Below are positions 16,807 through 29,639 of a stretch of DNA of 64,000 nucleotides, one piece after another (positions within the stretch are counted from its first letter, which is position 1; each line of letters starts with the position of its first letter). The DNA is taken from assembly GCF_900128965.1 (NCBI RefSeq), contig NZ_FQUL01000007.1:1-64000 (forward strand), written 5' to 3'. The position numbers and the translations under genes were made by a program. The DNA comes from Ferrithrix thermotolerans DSM 19514 (GTDB taxonomy: Bacteria > Actinomycetota > Acidimicrobiia > Acidimicrobiales > Acidimicrobiaceae). The notes under the pieces are model-generated. The model was not told the DNA's origin. It did not search any database and worked only from the letters and a program-made list of their open reading frames with translations.

Positions 16807-18393
16807 TTAGGACTTCTGGTCTTTGTAGTAGTCTCGCCAGATCAGCCTATAGAGCCCAACCTTTTCCGGGATGGAGCGAACGCCTGGGATGAATGGGATC
16901 GATGCGAACCCGATGGTCAATAACACCATAATCGACATCACCAATACATCGGCGTTTCCTGAGGTGGACATAGGCGGTATCTGGTACCACATCGTATATA
17001 GCCAGAGCCACGGTTGTCCAGGCCATTTATCCGTCTCGTTCATCATTCCCCATTGATTACCCGTGAGGTGATCCTGGGTTGCAAGCGACGCCATGTAGTT
17101 TCCGTCTGCCATGAATAACAGAGGCTTGGTGTAGTCCGTTCCGTAGAACTGATGGGAGTTCTCTAAAGCCGCATCTAACGCTCCAGTGTTAGCCAGCTTC
17201 AACATGTTGTCCATCAGCATCGGTATGGGTCCGTAGTTCCCCTTGGGGACGGCGATCTCGTTACCTTTTACCATAAGCTTTGAGTCGGCCTTGGCGAAGT
17301 TGTTGTTCCACAGAGTCTGCGTGGCAGGCGATGCAGACTCGTAGGTCTTTAGAGCTGCCTTCAAGGTAGGGTTGTTCGGTACTATCGATAGAGGCTGAAG
17401 AACAAAGTCATAGGCAGAGTTAATAGGAATTCTTACCCCGGCAATCTTCTGCAATGAGATAGGTCCTAAGTATTGTACGGCTCCTGTTCCGTTGTTGTAA
17501 GGAGGACCGTAACTTCCAGAGAATGAGGTTCCTGCGAGCTCGGATGCGGCTGTGGTGACAAAGTCTGTCGGATCGGCCTTAGCCCATCTCTGAATGGTGA
17601 GAGGGGGCTTATCCGGCGAGGAAAAGACCACAGAAAGCGCTACGGTTAGCAGGGAGACGATAATAACGGCGATCGTTCCTTCTTTGATGATGTCGTACGG
17701 TCGTACCTTGCCCTGCCATGGCTTTGCATAGTCTTCCTTGTTCGGCAAAGATCCTATCGGAGGTACCACTCCTTTAGCTCGTACGCCGACGATGTGTATG
17801 CCTACGATGACCACGACCAATAGCGGCAGGAGGAGGATGTGCCACATAAACATCTGGCCGAAGTTCATCAGGTTGAAGAAGGCTCCGATGCCGATGGAGT
17901 TCATGGCGTCTTTCCCTTGAGTAGATATCCACTGCGAGTCGAAGTTTTGCTGTGATAGATAACCGGTAAAGGCTGCGCCGATCGATACCAAGAAGGCTAC
18001 AGCACCACTTATCCATGTGAGCGCTCTCTTGCCTCTCCAGGCTGCCATGAAGAACTTGCCCCAGAGGTGAACGACCATGAAGAAGAAGAACAACTCCACA
18101 CTCCAAAGATGCAGAGAGTTTACAAAGTGTCCTTCTGGACTCTGCTGCCACCAAGAAGGACCAAAGAGCGCAAGAATTCCTCCAGAGACAGCTACGACAC
18201 CAAGAGCTGAAAGAGTGAGGACTCCAAATACATAGATCCAGCTAGAGACGTAAGCTGGCTGCGTATCTGGAAGCAGTTTGTTCGGTGGAAGTTCGCCCTC
18301 GACCTTTTTCCTTAGTTTTGTCGTCCACTGATGTTCAATGGCTTTATCGTCTTGTTCCGACCTATCGATCTGGATCTCTTTCTCGTCAATCAT
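16807..18393 (-). CDS. b6-type cytochrome b with large extracytoplasmic insertion
   Basis: A 528-residue membrane protein. Four N-terminal helices carry two bis-histidine pairs: H95/H109 in HLWSVELFFFFMVVH and H185/H200 in HILLLPLLVVVIVGIH. The 13 and 14 intervening residues match the b6 pattern. After a fifth helix (near 235-255) comes a soluble stretch of about 190 residues, then one helix and the basic tail GLYRLIWRDYY. PWLWLYTMWY near residue 460 may stand in for the quinol-site region. ATG 18393 has AGGAGGGA upstream; an earlier in-frame start is not needed. No Rieske or c-type cytochrome gene is adjacent. It probably takes electrons from quinol; partner unknown. Confidence 0.8.
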   Translation of the reverse strand: MIDEKEIQIDRSEQDDKAIEHQWTTKLRKKVEGELPPNKLLPDTQPAYVSSWIYVFGVLTLSALGVVAVSGGILALFGPSWWQQSPEGHFVNSLHLWSVELFFFFMVVHLWGKFFMAAWRGKRALTWISGAVAFLVSIGAAFTGYLSQQNFDSQWISTQGKDAMNSIGIGAFFNLMNFGQMFMWHILLLPLLVVVIVGIHIVGVRAKGVVPPIGSLPNKEDYAKPWQGKVRPYDIIKEGTIAVIIVSLLTVALSVVFSSPDKPPLTIQRWAKADPTDFVTTAASELAGTSFSGSYGPPYNNGTGAVQYLGPISLQKIAGVRIPINSAYDFVLQPLSIVPNNPTLKAALKTYESASPATQTLWNNNFAKADSKLMVKGNEIAVPKGNYGPIPMLMDNMLKLANTGALDAALENSHQFYGTDYTKPLLFMADGNYMASLATQDHLTGNQWGMMNETDKWPGQPWLWLYTMWYQIPPMSTSGNADVLVMSIMVLLTIGFASIPFIPGVRSIPEKVGLYRLIWRDYYKDQKS

Positions 18394-18578
18394 CTCTTCC
18401 CTCCTGAGCGATGTGGAAACGGAATAACTATGGCCAAGAACAGAACCACGATCATCAGTATTATGAGGATCAAGTTTGCGAGAGACATCTGGATGAAACC
18501 CCACTTTATGTAGTGGCCCGGTCCAGTTAGATTTATAAGAGCCCCGATAACTGTCGTAAGCAGATTAGCTGCGTACAT
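18390..18578 (-). CDS. Small membrane protein coupled to cytochrome b
   Basis: A 62-residue protein with two hydrophobic segments: AANLLTTVIGALINLTG and SLANLILIILMIVVLFLAIV. The tail is basic (HRSGGKR). GAAAGGAAGG lies five bases before its ATG, a strong ribosome site. Its TGA overlaps the cytochrome b ATG (ATGA), so the two are translationally coupled. It is probably a small subunit of the cytochrome complex; I know no family for it. Confidence 0.75.
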   Translation of the reverse strand: MYAANLLTTVIGALINLTGPGHYIKWGFIQMSLANLILIILMIVVLFLAIVIPFPHRSGGKR

Positions 18579-18712
18579 AGAGCCTTCCTTTCAACCCACA
18601 ATTACATAACTTTTTATCGATATAAGGTAATTATGTTCTGAAACGGCCTGCCTTACTAGGGCCATTTGTACTAATCGTTGTAAGTAATAGAGCTTTATGA
18701 AGCCAAAAGACG

Positions 18713-18750
18713 GAAACCCTCATCCAAGGACCTTCTTGGATGAGGGTTTC
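18713..18750 (-). terminator. Terminator after the secreted-repeat lipoprotein gene
   Basis: Perfect 16-base arms GAAACCCTCATCCAAG and CTTGGATGAGGGTTTC flank a six-base loop. On the minus strand CGTCTTTT follows the stem. It lies about 45 bases past the lipoprotein stop and upstream of the cytochrome b operon, separating them. Confidence 0.75.
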
Positions 18751-18795
18751 AAAATGCTTTGGGGATTTGAGTCGACCCTAGTAGTGCGAGCTAAG

Positions 18796-19515
18796 CTAAC
18801 CGTTGGTCGTAGTGGATGTGGATGTGGATACCGTGCCCAAGGGAGCCTTTACCACTATCCCTTGGACGTTGATAACGTACCAAATCCCACCCTTTCCTTC
18901 TGCGTTGTACTGACCTGGACCGGTGTCACCTGAGTAGGTGTATAAGGGATGCTGTCCGTAGGCGACCTGTTCCCTCTGTCCGGAGAGGTCAGCCTCTAAC
19001 ACGCCCACATATGCCGCTAGTACCCCACCTGAGGCCTGTGGGGCACCGTTGGTGAGAAACGGGGGAAACGCTCTTGCGCAGATGCTATAGCAAAAGGACT
19101 GTCTGTACTGATCACCCAGCCTTACGTATAGCGTCTTACCGCTAGAGGTGGTCAGTATCTTTCCGTAAGGGGAGTTGCGGTATGAGAGGACCGTAGGACC
19201 TGGCGGATGTCCCTGGATCCAACCGGGTAAGGTCGTCGACGGATAGTTGGGAACCACAAAGCCAGCGCCGTCATCTAGAGAAGGATTTGCTCCTTGAGGT
19301 GCTCCCTGTAAGAGGTGAGTGTTTGTTCCGGAGTACCCACCTTTGTAAGTGGCTTTTCCGTTAGAGGATCCTGGAACCACAACAGGGGCAGCACCGGCTG
19401 GACCGTACTCTCCGTTTGAATAGTGACAAGCACTCAAAGTGGCTGCAGCGGCTGCCATGCCTATAAATGCCTTCACAGTATTATTTTTCACATAGTGAAG
19501 TCTAATGAGGTACAT
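18796..19515 (-). CDS. Lipoprotein with secreted repeats (PF03640 type)
   Basis: A 239-residue exported protein. The N-terminal hydrophobic segment ends in the lipobox LSAC, so it should be lipid-anchored outside the membrane. After a Gly/Pro-rich linker, two copies of the secreted repeat of unknown function (PF03640) appear: YGKILTTSSGKTLYVRLGD...CARAFPPFL and YGQHPLYTYSGDTGPGQYNAEG in part. ATG 19515 is given; GTG 13 codons later would still leave a full signal peptide. The C-terminal tail is Ser/Thr-rich. The redox or metal role often guessed for this family is unproven. Confidence 0.82.
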   Translation of the reverse strand: MYLIRLHYVKNNTVKAFIGMAAAAATLSACHYSNGEYGPAGAAPVVVPGSSNGKATYKGGYSGTNTHLLQGAPQGANPSLDDGAGFVVPNYPSTTLPGWIQGHPPGPTVLSYRNSPYGKILTTSSGKTLYVRLGDQYRQSFCYSICARAFPPFLTNGAPQASGGVLAAYVGVLEADLSGQREQVAYGQHPLYTYSGDTGPGQYNAEGKGGIWYVINVQGIVVKAPLGTVSTSTSTTTNG

Positions 19516-19634
19516 CGAAGTTGTGCTTCAGCTGGGTTAAGGCACGTCTCAACTTGCTCAAACATAGCTTTAGTTCGCAAGTGAGTCAGTCCCACTTTCG
19601 TTACTAAATGTTTTCCTTGCGCTTCAACAACCTG

Positions 19635-20321
19635 CTAAAGGGTTGCTTTGGAAGTGACGTTTAAGCCATCGTCGAGTTCGTAAACTATGGGTTCGCCGTT
19701 TGGAACTTCGTACTCCACGATGTCTTGATCAGAGATGTTTTCGAGGTGCTTTATAAGCGCCCTTATCGAGTTGCCGTGAGCTGAAACCAGAACCGTCTCG
19801 GATCCAAGTAGTTGAGGTGCGAGATCGTCGTACCAAAGAGGCATCATCCGAGTCATCACGTCTTTCAGGCACTCGGTCTTGGGCAACAGCTCCTTTGGTA
19901 CATAGCGATACCTCGGGTCCTTCCTTAGAGCTTCTATCTCGCGATCCTTGAGAGCTGGAGGAGGTACGTCATAGGATCTCCGCCATAGCTTGACCTGGGC
20001 ATCGCCGTATTTCTTTGCTGTTTCCGCCTTGTTCAACCCTTGCAGTGCGCCGTAGTGACGTTCGTTTAGACGCCAAGACTTCTTCACAGGTATCCAGCTA
20101 AGGCCCATCTCATAAAGCGCTAGGTCGAGCGTCTTTACTGCCCGTCTTAGAACCGAGGTGTATGCCACAGAAGGAAGTATCTCCGCACCCAGTAGCGCTT
20201 GACCTGCTCTGATGGCCTCTTTGATTCCCTGCTCAGTTAGGTCGACGTCTACCCAGCCTGTGAACCGGTTCTCCAGGTTCCAAGTGCTTTGACCGTGTCG
20301 TAAAAGTATCAAAGTGCTCAC
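19635..20321 (-). CDS. gpmA: 2,3-bisphosphoglycerate-dependent phosphoglycerate mutase
   Basis: A 228-residue histidine phosphatase-fold enzyme. [20 protein letters not shown] carries the phospho-accepting His, [14 protein letters not shown] is diagnostic for dPGM, and [11 protein letters not shown] carries the second catalytic His. It interconverts 3- and 2-phosphoglycerate in glycolysis. The start is GTG 20319-20321 without an obvious ribosome site. It is divergent from dnaK and appears monocistronic. Confidence 0.95.
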   Translation of the reverse strand: MSTLILLRHGQSTWNLENRFTGWVDVDLTEQGIKEAIRAGQALLGAEILPSVAYTSVLRRAVKTLDLALYEMGLSWIPVKKSWRLNERHYGALQGLNKAETAKKYGDAQVKLWRRSYDVPPPALKDREIEALRKDPRYRYVPKELLPKTECLKDVMTRMMPLWYDDLAPQLLGSETVLVSAHGNSIRALIKHLENISDQDIVEYEVPNGEPIVYELDDGLNVTSKATL

Positions 20322-20376
20322 GAGATAACACTAGTGGAAAAGTCTCCCTCCAAACAATTTCTTTAGACCGATAAAT

Positions 20377-20397
20377 CTTGAGCGCAGTCGCCTCAAC
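20377..20397 (+). promoter_or_regulatory. HAIR-like HspR operator, distal
   Basis: CTTGAGC-7-CCTCAAC matches the HspR inverted repeat CTTGAGT-N7-ACTCAAG at 6 of 7 and 5 of 7 positions with exact spacing. It lies about 130 bases before dnaK, in an operon that encodes HspR itself. Confidence 0.6.
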
Positions 20398-20444
20398 TTT
20401 TCAGATAAATCTAAGTATTGAGGAATAAAGTTCATTCTTGCATG

Positions 20445-20473
20445 TTGACGTATGGGTAAAGTTGATATAAACT
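20445..20473 (+). promoter_or_regulatory. dnaK operon promoter
   Basis: TTGACG (20445-20450) and TAAACT (20468-20473) are separated by 17 bases, a good vegetative promoter. The -10 lies inside the spacer of the proximal HAIR-like element. A strong ribosome site AGGAGG is at 20514-20519 before ATG 20525. Confidence 0.65.
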
Positions 20474-20481
20474 AACTCAAG
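20461..20481 (+). promoter_or_regulatory. HAIR-like HspR operator, proximal (degenerate)
   Basis: GTTGATA-7-ACTCAAG has a perfect right half-site and a left half-site matching 4 of 7 positions, with the correct seven-base spacing. It straddles the predicted -10, where HspR binding would block transcription. Confidence 0.5.
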
Positions 20482-20524
20482 TTATATTTCAATATAAGAA
20501 TAAAGTAATATTTAGGAGGCGCAG

Positions 20525-22369
20525 ATGCCTAAAGCGGTAGGTATTGATCTCGGGACGACTAACTCAGTTGTATCGGTGTTAGAGGCTGGCGATCCAGTTG
20601 TGATTCCAAACGCAGAGGGAGGAAGGACTACTCCTTCAGTCGTTGCGTTCGCCAAGAACGGCGAGATACTGGTCGGAGAAGTTGCAAAAAGACAGTCCAT
20701 CACGAACCCCGATAGAACCATACGTTCTGTGAAAAGACACATGGGAACCTCCTGGACCATCGATATTGACGGAAAGAAGTACACCCCACAAGAGATCAGT
20801 GCGAGGATACTGGCAAAGCTAAAGAGAGATGCAGAGGCGTATCTTGGGGACACCGTTACCCAGGCTGTGATAACCGTGCCAGCCTACTTCGACGATGCAC
20901 AAAGGACTGCTACAAAAGAAGCCGGTCAGATCGCCGGTCTCGAAGTTCTTAGGATCATCAACGAGCCTACTGCTGCGGCTCTGTCATATGGACTCGACAA
21001 AGAGGGTGCGGATCAGACGGTTCTCGTCTTCGACCTTGGTGGAGGAACCTTTGACGTGTCGGTTCTTGAGATAGGTGATGGTGTGTTTGAGGTCAAGTCA
21101 ACCTCGGGGAACACCCACCTTGGGGGTGACGACTGGGATCAAAGAATTATAGATTGGCTGGTAAAGAGCTTCAAAGATACCGAAGGTGTAGATCTTTCCG
21201 GTGACAAGATGGCGATGCAGCGACTAAAGGAAGCCGCCGAGAAAGCTAAGATCGAGCTTTCTGCGATGATGGAGACCACTATCAATCTTCCCTTTATAAC
21301 TGCGACCGCTGAGGGTCCGAAGCACCTTGACATAAAGCTGACCCGGGCCAAGTTCCAGGAGCTTACACAGGATCTCGTGGATGCTTGCAAGGGACCGTTT
21401 GAGCAAGCCATTAAAGACGCTGGCCTAACCACTGACAAGATCGACCACGTTGTGATGGTAGGTGGCTCAACTAGGATGCCTGCTATCCATGATCTGGTGG
21501 TGTCGTTGACCGGTAAGGAGCCTCACAAGGGTGTAAATCCGGACGAGGTGGTCGCCGTTGGAGCTGCGATTCAGGCTGGAGTACTAAAGGGTGAGGTCAA
21601 AGACGTTTTACTTCTTGACGTTACGCCTCTTTCTCTAGGCATCGAGACCAAAGGTGGTGTCATGACCAAGTTAATTGAGCGTAACACCACGATCCCAACC
21701 AAGCGGACTGAGGTGTTTACCACAGCAGACGATAATCAACCTTCGGTCGAGATCCATGTTCTGCAAGGTGAGCGCGAGATGGCTATGTACAACAAGACCC
21801 TTGGTAGGTTCCAGCTAGTAGGTCTTCCGCCCGCACCAAGAGGTATACCTCAGATCGAGGTAACCTTCGATATAGATGCCAACGGTATCGTTCATGTGTC
21901 GGCGAAGGACAGGGCGACCGGCAAGGAGCAGTCCATAACCATAACAGGCTCGACGAGCCTCTCCAAGGACGATATAGAACGTATGGTCAAAGACGCTGAA
22001 GCTCATGAGGCAGAAGATAGGGCCCGAAGGGAAGAGGCGGAGGTCCGGAACAACGCTGACACCTTAGTTTATAGAACAGAGCAGCTTATCAAAGAGCAAG
22101 GAGAGAATCTAAGCGGCCCAGAGAAAGAGGCTGTTGAAAACTCCCTTGCAGAGCTGAAGACGGCTATCGCCGGGGACGACGTATCGAAGATCAAGGCAGC
22201 CACTGAGGCTCTGATGTCAGCCAGTCAGAGCTTTACAACCAAGCTTTACGAGGAGGCGGCTAAGTCTGCAACCAGTGCTGACATGGGTTCTTCTTCTGGT
22301 AGCACAGCTTCCTCAGACGATGAGATTGTGGACGCTGAGATCGTCGACGAGCCCAACAAGGAGAGCTAG
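20525..22369 (+). CDS. dnaK: Molecular chaperone DnaK (Hsp70)
   Basis: A 614-residue Hsp70. The nucleotide-binding domain starts [19 protein letters not shown] and contains [29 protein letters not shown] and [13 protein letters not shown]. The substrate-binding domain follows [17 protein letters not shown], and the C-terminal lid ends in the acidic [10 protein letters not shown] tail. It works with DnaJ and GrpE encoded directly downstream. It is likely repressed by HspR through two upstream HAIR-like sites. The stop overlaps the grpE GTG by one base. Confidence 0.99.
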   Translation: MPKAVGIDLGTTNSVVSVLEAGDPVVIPNAEGGRTTPSVVAFAKNGEILVGEVAKRQSITNPDRTIRSVKRHMGTSWTIDIDGKKYTPQEISARILAKLKRDAEAYLGDTVTQAVITVPAYFDDAQRTATKEAGQIAGLEVLRIINEPTAAALSYGLDKEGADQTVLVFDLGGGTFDVSVLEIGDGVFEVKSTSGNTHLGGDDWDQRIIDWLVKSFKDTEGVDLSGDKMAMQRLKEAAEKAKIELSAMMETTINLPFITATAEGPKHLDIKLTRAKFQELTQDLVDACKGPFEQAIKDAGLTTDKIDHVVMVGGSTRMPAIHDLVVSLTGKEPHKGVNPDEVVAVGAAIQAGVLKGEVKDVLLLDVTPLSLGIETKGGVMTKLIERNTTIPTKRTEVFTTADDNQPSVEIHVLQGEREMAMYNKTLGRFQLVGLPPAPRGIPQIEVTFDIDANGIVHVSAKDRATGKEQSITITGSTSLSKDDIERMVKDAEAHEAEDRARREEAEVRNNADTLVYRTEQLIKEQGENLSGPEKEAVENSLAELKTAIAGDDVSKIKAATEALMSASQSFTTKLYEEAAKSATSADMGSSSGSTASSDDEIVDAEIVDEPNKES

Positions 22370-22956
22370 TGAGCGAAGAAGCAAAGGCGACTAGCCAAAG
22401 TCAGGAAGAAGAGACCCTTGAGGAACCCTTGATCCATGAGGACGAAAGTGTCTCTGCTGTAGGGGAAGAGCCCTTCTCCTCCTCAACGGAGGCAAGCGCC
22501 GACGAGGCTTTGGATATCGATATCGAGTTTGAGCTACTCAAAAAGGAGAGAGACGAGTTTCTTGAAGCCTTGCAGAGGCTCAAAGCTGACTTCGATAACT
22601 TCAAGAAGAGGGTCGACAAGCAGAGGATCGATACTGTTGAGCGAGCCAATGAAGACCTGATCAAGAAGCTTTTACCGGCGTTAGATACTCTGGAGCTTGC
22701 TAGAAGTCATGTCCGAGAAGGAGATGTAGAGTCTCCCTCTTACGTAGAGCAGGTTGGAACGGCTCTGATGGAGATACTAGCCAAGGAGGGTCTCGAGCAG
22801 ATCTCACCATTGGGCTCAAAGTTTGATCCATCTGAAGCTGAAGCTGTAGCCCACGAAGAGGGTGAAGGTGATCAGCTTGTAACCGAGGTGCTCCGGGTCG
22901 GATACCGCTGGAGAGGCCGGGTTATTAGGCCCGCTATGGTCAAAGTATCTGGTTAG
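22369..22956 (+). CDS. grpE: Nucleotide exchange factor GrpE
   Basis: A 195-residue protein: an acidic disordered N-terminus (about 55 residues), a long coiled coil (LLKKERDEFLEALQRLKADFDNFKKR in part), and the C-terminal beta domain ending VLRVGYRWRGRVIRPAMVKV. It releases ADP from DnaK. Translation starts at GTG 22369, whose first base is the last base of the dnaK stop, so expression is coupled to dnaK. Confidence 0.97.
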   Translation: MSEEAKATSQSQEEETLEEPLIHEDESVSAVGEEPFSSSTEASADEALDIDIEFELLKKERDEFLEALQRLKADFDNFKKRVDKQRIDTVERANEDLIKKLLPALDTLELARSHVREGDVESPSYVEQVGTALMEILAKEGLEQISPLGSKFDPSEAEAVAHEEGEGDQLVTEVLRVGYRWRGRVIRPAMVKVSG

Positions 22957-22965
22957 GAGGCAGCG

Positions 22966-24054
22966 ATGACAGTCCAGAGGGAGTGGTTCGAAAAGGACTA
23001 CTACAAGATTCTGGGGGTGTCAAAGGACGCAAGCGACAAGGAGATTACGAAGGCTTACCGAAAGCTCGCCAAGCAGTACCATCCGGACGCTAATCCGGGG
23101 TCTGAAGAAAAGTTTAAGGAGATATCCGCTGCTTACGACGTCCTTGGAGATCAAACCAAGCGAAAAGAGTACGACGAGGCGAGATCCCAAGGGCCCATGG
23201 GCGGAGGATTTGGAGGAGGAGCAGGAGCCAACTTCGACTTCAAGGTGGAAGATCTTGGCGACCTTATCGGCGGTCTTTTCAACAGGGGCCGGGGAACCAG
23301 TAGAGGAACCGGTCCCCAGCGAGGTAAGGATCTCGAAGCTGAGGTGCACCTTTCCTTTGAAGAGGCCGCCAAAGGCGCAACCACCACCGTCAATGTCGTA
23401 GGCGACTCCAGCTGCTCGACCTGTGGGGGTACCGGCGCCGCACCAGGCACTGTTCCGCAGGTGTGTGCAAGGTGTCAAGGATCAGGATCTATCTCAGACA
23501 ACCAGGGATTTTTCTCGTTCTCGCAGCCTTGCCCCGCCTGTGGAGGACGTGGAATTGTTGTCACAAAGGCATGTCCAACCTGTAGGGGAACAGGGGTTGA
23601 ACGACGCTCCCGTCAAGTCAAGATAAGGATTCCTGCTGGGGTAGAGCCTGGACAGAGAATCCGAATACGGGGAAAGGGAGGTCCTGGGAAAAACGGAGGA
23701 CCGGCAGGCGACTTAATCGTTTTAGTGCATGTCGGACGCCATGAACGCTTCGGCCGAAGTGGCAACGACCTGACGATCACCATTCCTATTAGCTACCCAG
23801 AGGCAGCTCTAGGAACTGTGATATCGGTGCCGACTCTGGAAGGTACGAAGATCTCCTTAAAGGTCCCGCCAGGAACACGGTCGGGAAAGACTTTTAGGGT
23901 AAGGGGTCGAGGCATACCTTCTTCCAAGAAAGGAGGTACTCCGGGTGATCTTTTGGTTACTGTCGAGGTGTGGGTACCAGAGTCCTTGGATCAGAAACAG
24001 AGAAAACTGCTGGAAGAATTAGCCAAATATACCCCCGAGCCTCCAAGGGACTGA
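22966..24054 (+). CDS. dnaJ: Co-chaperone DnaJ (Hsp40, type I)
   Basis: A 362-residue type I J-protein. The J domain has HPD at residues 39-41. A Gly-rich linker with phenylalanines follows. Four zinc-binding CxxCxGxG repeats are present: [24 protein letters not shown] and CPTCRGTG. The C-terminal substrate-binding domains follow. It stimulates DnaK ATPase and delivers clients. TTAGGAGGCAGCG gives a strong ribosome site before ATG 22966. Confidence 0.98.
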   Translation: MTVQREWFEKDYYKILGVSKDASDKEITKAYRKLAKQYHPDANPGSEEKFKEISAAYDVLGDQTKRKEYDEARSQGPMGGGFGGGAGANFDFKVEDLGDLIGGLFNRGRGTSRGTGPQRGKDLEAEVHLSFEEAAKGATTTVNVVGDSSCSTCGGTGAAPGTVPQVCARCQGSGSISDNQGFFSFSQPCPACGGRGIVVTKACPTCRGTGVERRSRQVKIRIPAGVEPGQRIRIRGKGGPGKNGGPAGDLIVLVHVGRHERFGRSGNDLTITIPISYPEAALGTVISVPTLEGTKISLKVPPGTRSGKTFRVRGRGIPSSKKGGTPGDLLVTVEVWVPESLDQKQRKLLEELAKYTPEPPRD

Positions 24055-24074
24055 GGTTTAAGAGGTGAGAGACG

Positions 24075-24494
24075 ATGGTGGATAGAAAAGGTAAGGGAGA
24101 GAGTAACTCTTATCTTGAGCGACAGAGCGATAGAGCTGTATACGTCATATCTGTCGCTGCAGAACTCTCTGGAATGCACCCTCAAACCCTTCGGATCTAT
24201 GAGCGCAAGGGTCTGTTAGACCCGGCTCGAACCGATGGAGGGTCGAGAAGATATAGTCAAGACGATATCGAGCGCCTAAGAAGGATTCAGGAGCTGACAA
24301 ACTCGGGCATTGGGCTCGAGGGTGTGAAAAGGATTATGGCGCTTGAAACAGAGATAAAAGAGCTGAAAGAGAAGCTGAGAGTCTTGGAGGAACGTTCCAA
24401 GGCAGAGCAGGAGAAGATTCACAAACACTACCGTAGGGATCTAGTCCCTCTATCACAGGCGGTTGTGCTTTTTAGAGGTGCAAAGAGACCCTAG
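24075..24494 (+). CDS. hspR: Heat-shock repressor HspR (MerR family)
   Basis: A 139-residue MerR-type regulator. The winged helix reads VYVISVAAELSGMHPQTLRIYE, then RKGLLDPARTDGGSRRYS, and a coiled coil near residues 85-120 (ETEIKELKEKLRVLEERSK) allows dimerisation. Actinobacterial HspR binds HAIR sites with DnaK as co-repressor, closing a feedback loop on the dnaK operon. It is 21 bases after dnaJ, and two HAIR-like sites precede dnaK. Confidence 0.94.
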   Translation: MVDRKGKGESNSYLERQSDRAVYVISVAAELSGMHPQTLRIYERKGLLDPARTDGGSRRYSQDDIERLRRIQELTNSGIGLEGVKRIMALETEIKELKEKLRVLEERSKAEQEKIHKHYRRDLVPLSQAVVLFRGAKRP

Positions 24495-24584
24495 ATCTAC
24501 TGGCGCACTTGGGGTATTAGGGGTAGGAAGGTTGTGAAGTTAAAGGTGTAAGAGAAGTTTATTTGAAATGGTGGTGAGTAGATA

Positions 24585-27074
24585 ATGGACACTTCAAAGT
24601 GGACACTAAAGACGCAGGAAGCCTTTTCGCAAGCAGTAGCGTTTGCAGAAAGAGATGCTAACCCAGAGGTTACGAAAGAACATCTCGTATTGGCACTGCT
24701 GTCACAGAGCGAAGGAATTACCCTTCCCGTACTGCAGAGGCTGGGCGTATCCCCCATGCAGTTGAAAAACACAATCCAGGAGAAGATCTCTAAGCTTCCC
24801 AAAAGCTACGGAGGAACTCCTCAGGTTTCGAGAGCTCTACTGGCTTTGCTAAACGACGCAGACCGTGAAAGGTCTGCACTAGGTGACGACTACCTATCGG
24901 TAGAGCATCTATTGTTGGAGCTAACGGACCTTATTGGGGTTACCAAGGATCAGCTTCTCAACGTCTTGAAAGAGGTGAGAGGTTCCCATCGAGTCACGAG
25001 CAACAACCCAGAGGAGAGTTATCAGGCCCTCGAACGCTACGGGCGGGATCTCACCGAGGAGGCTCGGAAAGGTAAAATCGATCCTGTTATTGGAAGAGAC
25101 GAAGAGATCAGACGCGTGATTCAGGTGCTTTCCCGCCGATCCAAGAACAACCCCGTACTGATCGGTGAGCCTGGAGTTGGCAAGACCGCCATAGTGGAAG
25201 GACTCGCCAAGAGGATAGTGGAAGGTGACGTTCCTGAGGGTCTAAAGGGAAAGCGGCTTATAGCGTTAGATCTCGCGTCTATGGTAGCCGGTGCGAAGTA
25301 CCGCGGAGAGTTCGAGGAGCGACTCAAGTCTGTCCTCAAAGAGATCGTTGATGCCGAAGGTGAGATTATAACCTTCATCGACGAGATGCACACGGTCGTA
25401 GGAGCAGGCGCATCAGAGGGCTCTATGGACGCCTCCAATATGTTAAAGCCGATGTTGGCTCGTGGTGAGTTACGCATGATCGGAGCCACGACGCTAGATG
25501 AATACAGGAAGTATATAGAACGGGACCCCGCTCTTGAAAGAAGATTTCAGCGTGTGACTGTTAACCCGCCCTCAGTGGAAGACACCGTGGCTATCTTGCG
25601 TGGACTCAAGGAACGGTACGAGGTGCACCATGGTGTTCGTATTCAGGACCAGGCGCTTGTGGCAGCTGCAACTCTCTCAGACCGTTATATAACCGACAGA
25701 TTTCTTCCTGACAAGGCTATAGATCTTGTTGACGAAGCAGCCTCGAGGCTTAGGATCGAGATAGACTCACGTCCAACTGAGATCGACGTTGTCGAACGAA
25801 AAATTAGACAGTACGAGATTGAGAGGATCTCTCTTTCCAAGGAAACGGACCCTGTGTCTAAAGAGCGTATGGACAAGCTAGACCAGGAGCTCGCCAATCT
25901 GAAAGAGCAGCTTGCTTCGATGACGCTGCACTGGCAGGCCGAGAAAGAAGCCATCGCAAAGATACGAGAGAAAAAAGAGGCCCTCGAGGCAGCTCGATCT
26001 CTTGCTGATCGCTACGAGCGTGAGGGTGCCTTGGACAAGGCGTCTGAGATCCGCTATGGAAAGGTACCTGAACTTGCGCACGAGGTCGAGACTGCCACAA
26101 AAGAACTTGCGGAACTCCAGCGTAATCAGAGAATGTTGAAGGAAGAGGTAGATGAAGAGGACATCGCAGAGGTAGTGTCAAAAGCTACCGGTGTTCCCGT
26201 TTCGCGTCTTTTAGAGGGCGAGATGACCAAGCTCTTGCGCATGGAAGAGAGTCTTCATCAAAGGGTAGTCGGTCAAGATCAGGCCGTCGTTGCGGTGTCT
26301 AACGCCATTCGAAGGTCGCGAGCGGGTCTGTCAGACCCGGACCGTCCGATAGGATCCTTCCTTTTCATCGGACCCACGGGCGTTGGAAAAACAGAGATGG
26401 CGAGAGCGTTAGCGGAGTTTCTCTTTGATGATCCTCGCGCAATGATCCGTATCGATATGTCGGAGTACCAAGAGGCTCACAACGTTGCTCGTCTGGTAGG
26501 GGCTCCTCCGGGATACGTCGGCTACGACGAAGGAGGCCAGCTGACAGAGGCGGTCCGACGCAGACCTTACTCAGTTGTTCTGCTGGATGAGATCGAAAAG
26601 GCACACCAAGATGTCTTCAACGTTCTTCTTCAGGTTCTCGACGACGGGCGTCTCACCGACGGACAGGGAAGAACGGTCAACTTTAGAAACACGATACTGA
26701 TCATGACCTCAAACTTGGCGGTGGAGCCGCAGGTGTTTTTCAAGCCAGAGTTCGTCAACCGCATCGACGAGATAATCAAGTTTCACGCTCTTGATGAAAA
26801 GGCCTTGGAGAAGATAGTAGATATCCAACTGGGGTATCTTGCAAAGAGGCTGGAGTCACGTCGTATAACGCTCGAAGTTTCCGAGGAAGCCAAGAGGTGG
26901 CTTGCCGACAAAGGCTTTGATCCAGTTTTTGGTGCAAGACCTCTAAAGCGGGTAATTCAGAGGGAACTAGGAGACAAAATAGCCTCTGAACTTCTGGCGG
27001 GTCACTACTCTGAAGGGGGTCGGATTTTCGTTGATCTTGACCCCGATGGTGAGGAGCATCTAAAGCTTTCATAA
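24585..27074 (+). CDS. clpB: ATP-dependent disaggregase ClpB
   Basis: An 829-residue AAA+ chaperone. It has an N-terminal Clp_N repeat domain (1-145), a first ATPase ([19 protein letters not shown], Walker B ITFIDEMH), a middle coiled-coil M domain (about 395-520), and a second ATPase ([30 protein letters not shown]). It lacks a ClpP-binding loop, as expected. With DnaK it dissolves aggregates. The segment after IMTSNL, near residues 705-720, is about nine residues shorter than in mycobacterial ClpB. It follows hspR by 90 bases; no HAIR site was seen in that gap. Confidence 0.96.
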   Translation: MDTSKWTLKTQEAFSQAVAFAERDANPEVTKEHLVLALLSQSEGITLPVLQRLGVSPMQLKNTIQEKISKLPKSYGGTPQVSRALLALLNDADRERSALGDDYLSVEHLLLELTDLIGVTKDQLLNVLKEVRGSHRVTSNNPEESYQALERYGRDLTEEARKGKIDPVIGRDEEIRRVIQVLSRRSKNNPVLIGEPGVGKTAIVEGLAKRIVEGDVPEGLKGKRLIALDLASMVAGAKYRGEFEERLKSVLKEIVDAEGEIITFIDEMHTVVGAGASEGSMDASNMLKPMLARGELRMIGATTLDEYRKYIERDPALERRFQRVTVNPPSVEDTVAILRGLKERYEVHHGVRIQDQALVAAATLSDRYITDRFLPDKAIDLVDEAASRLRIEIDSRPTEIDVVERKIRQYEIERISLSKETDPVSKERMDKLDQELANLKEQLASMTLHWQAEKEAIAKIREKKEALEAARSLADRYEREGALDKASEIRYGKVPELAHEVETATKELAELQRNQRMLKEEVDEEDIAEVVSKATGVPVSRLLEGEMTKLLRMEESLHQRVVGQDQAVVAVSNAIRRSRAGLSDPDRPIGSFLFIGPTGVGKTEMARALAEFLFDDPRAMIRIDMSEYQEAHNVARLVGAPPGYVGYDEGGQLTEAVRRRPYSVVLLDEIEKAHQDVFNVLLQVLDDGRLTDGQGRTVNFRNTILIMTSNLAVEPQVFFKPEFVNRIDEIIKFHALDEKALEKIVDIQLGYLAKRLESRRITLEVSEEAKRWLADKGFDPVFGARPLKRVIQRELGDKIASELLAGHYSEGGRIFVDLDPDGEEHLKLS

Positions 27075-27102
27075 GAGGCGCTCCCCGTCGGTGGACTACT
27101 AA

Positions 27103-29618
<2,516 letters not shown>

Positions 29619-29639
29619 GATTTGTGAGGTTAGAACAGC

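Noticed and set aside
19628-19645. CAACC...GGTTG hairpin at the gpmA end
   Set aside because: The stem is five bases with no U-tract on the minus strand, so it is not a convincing terminator.
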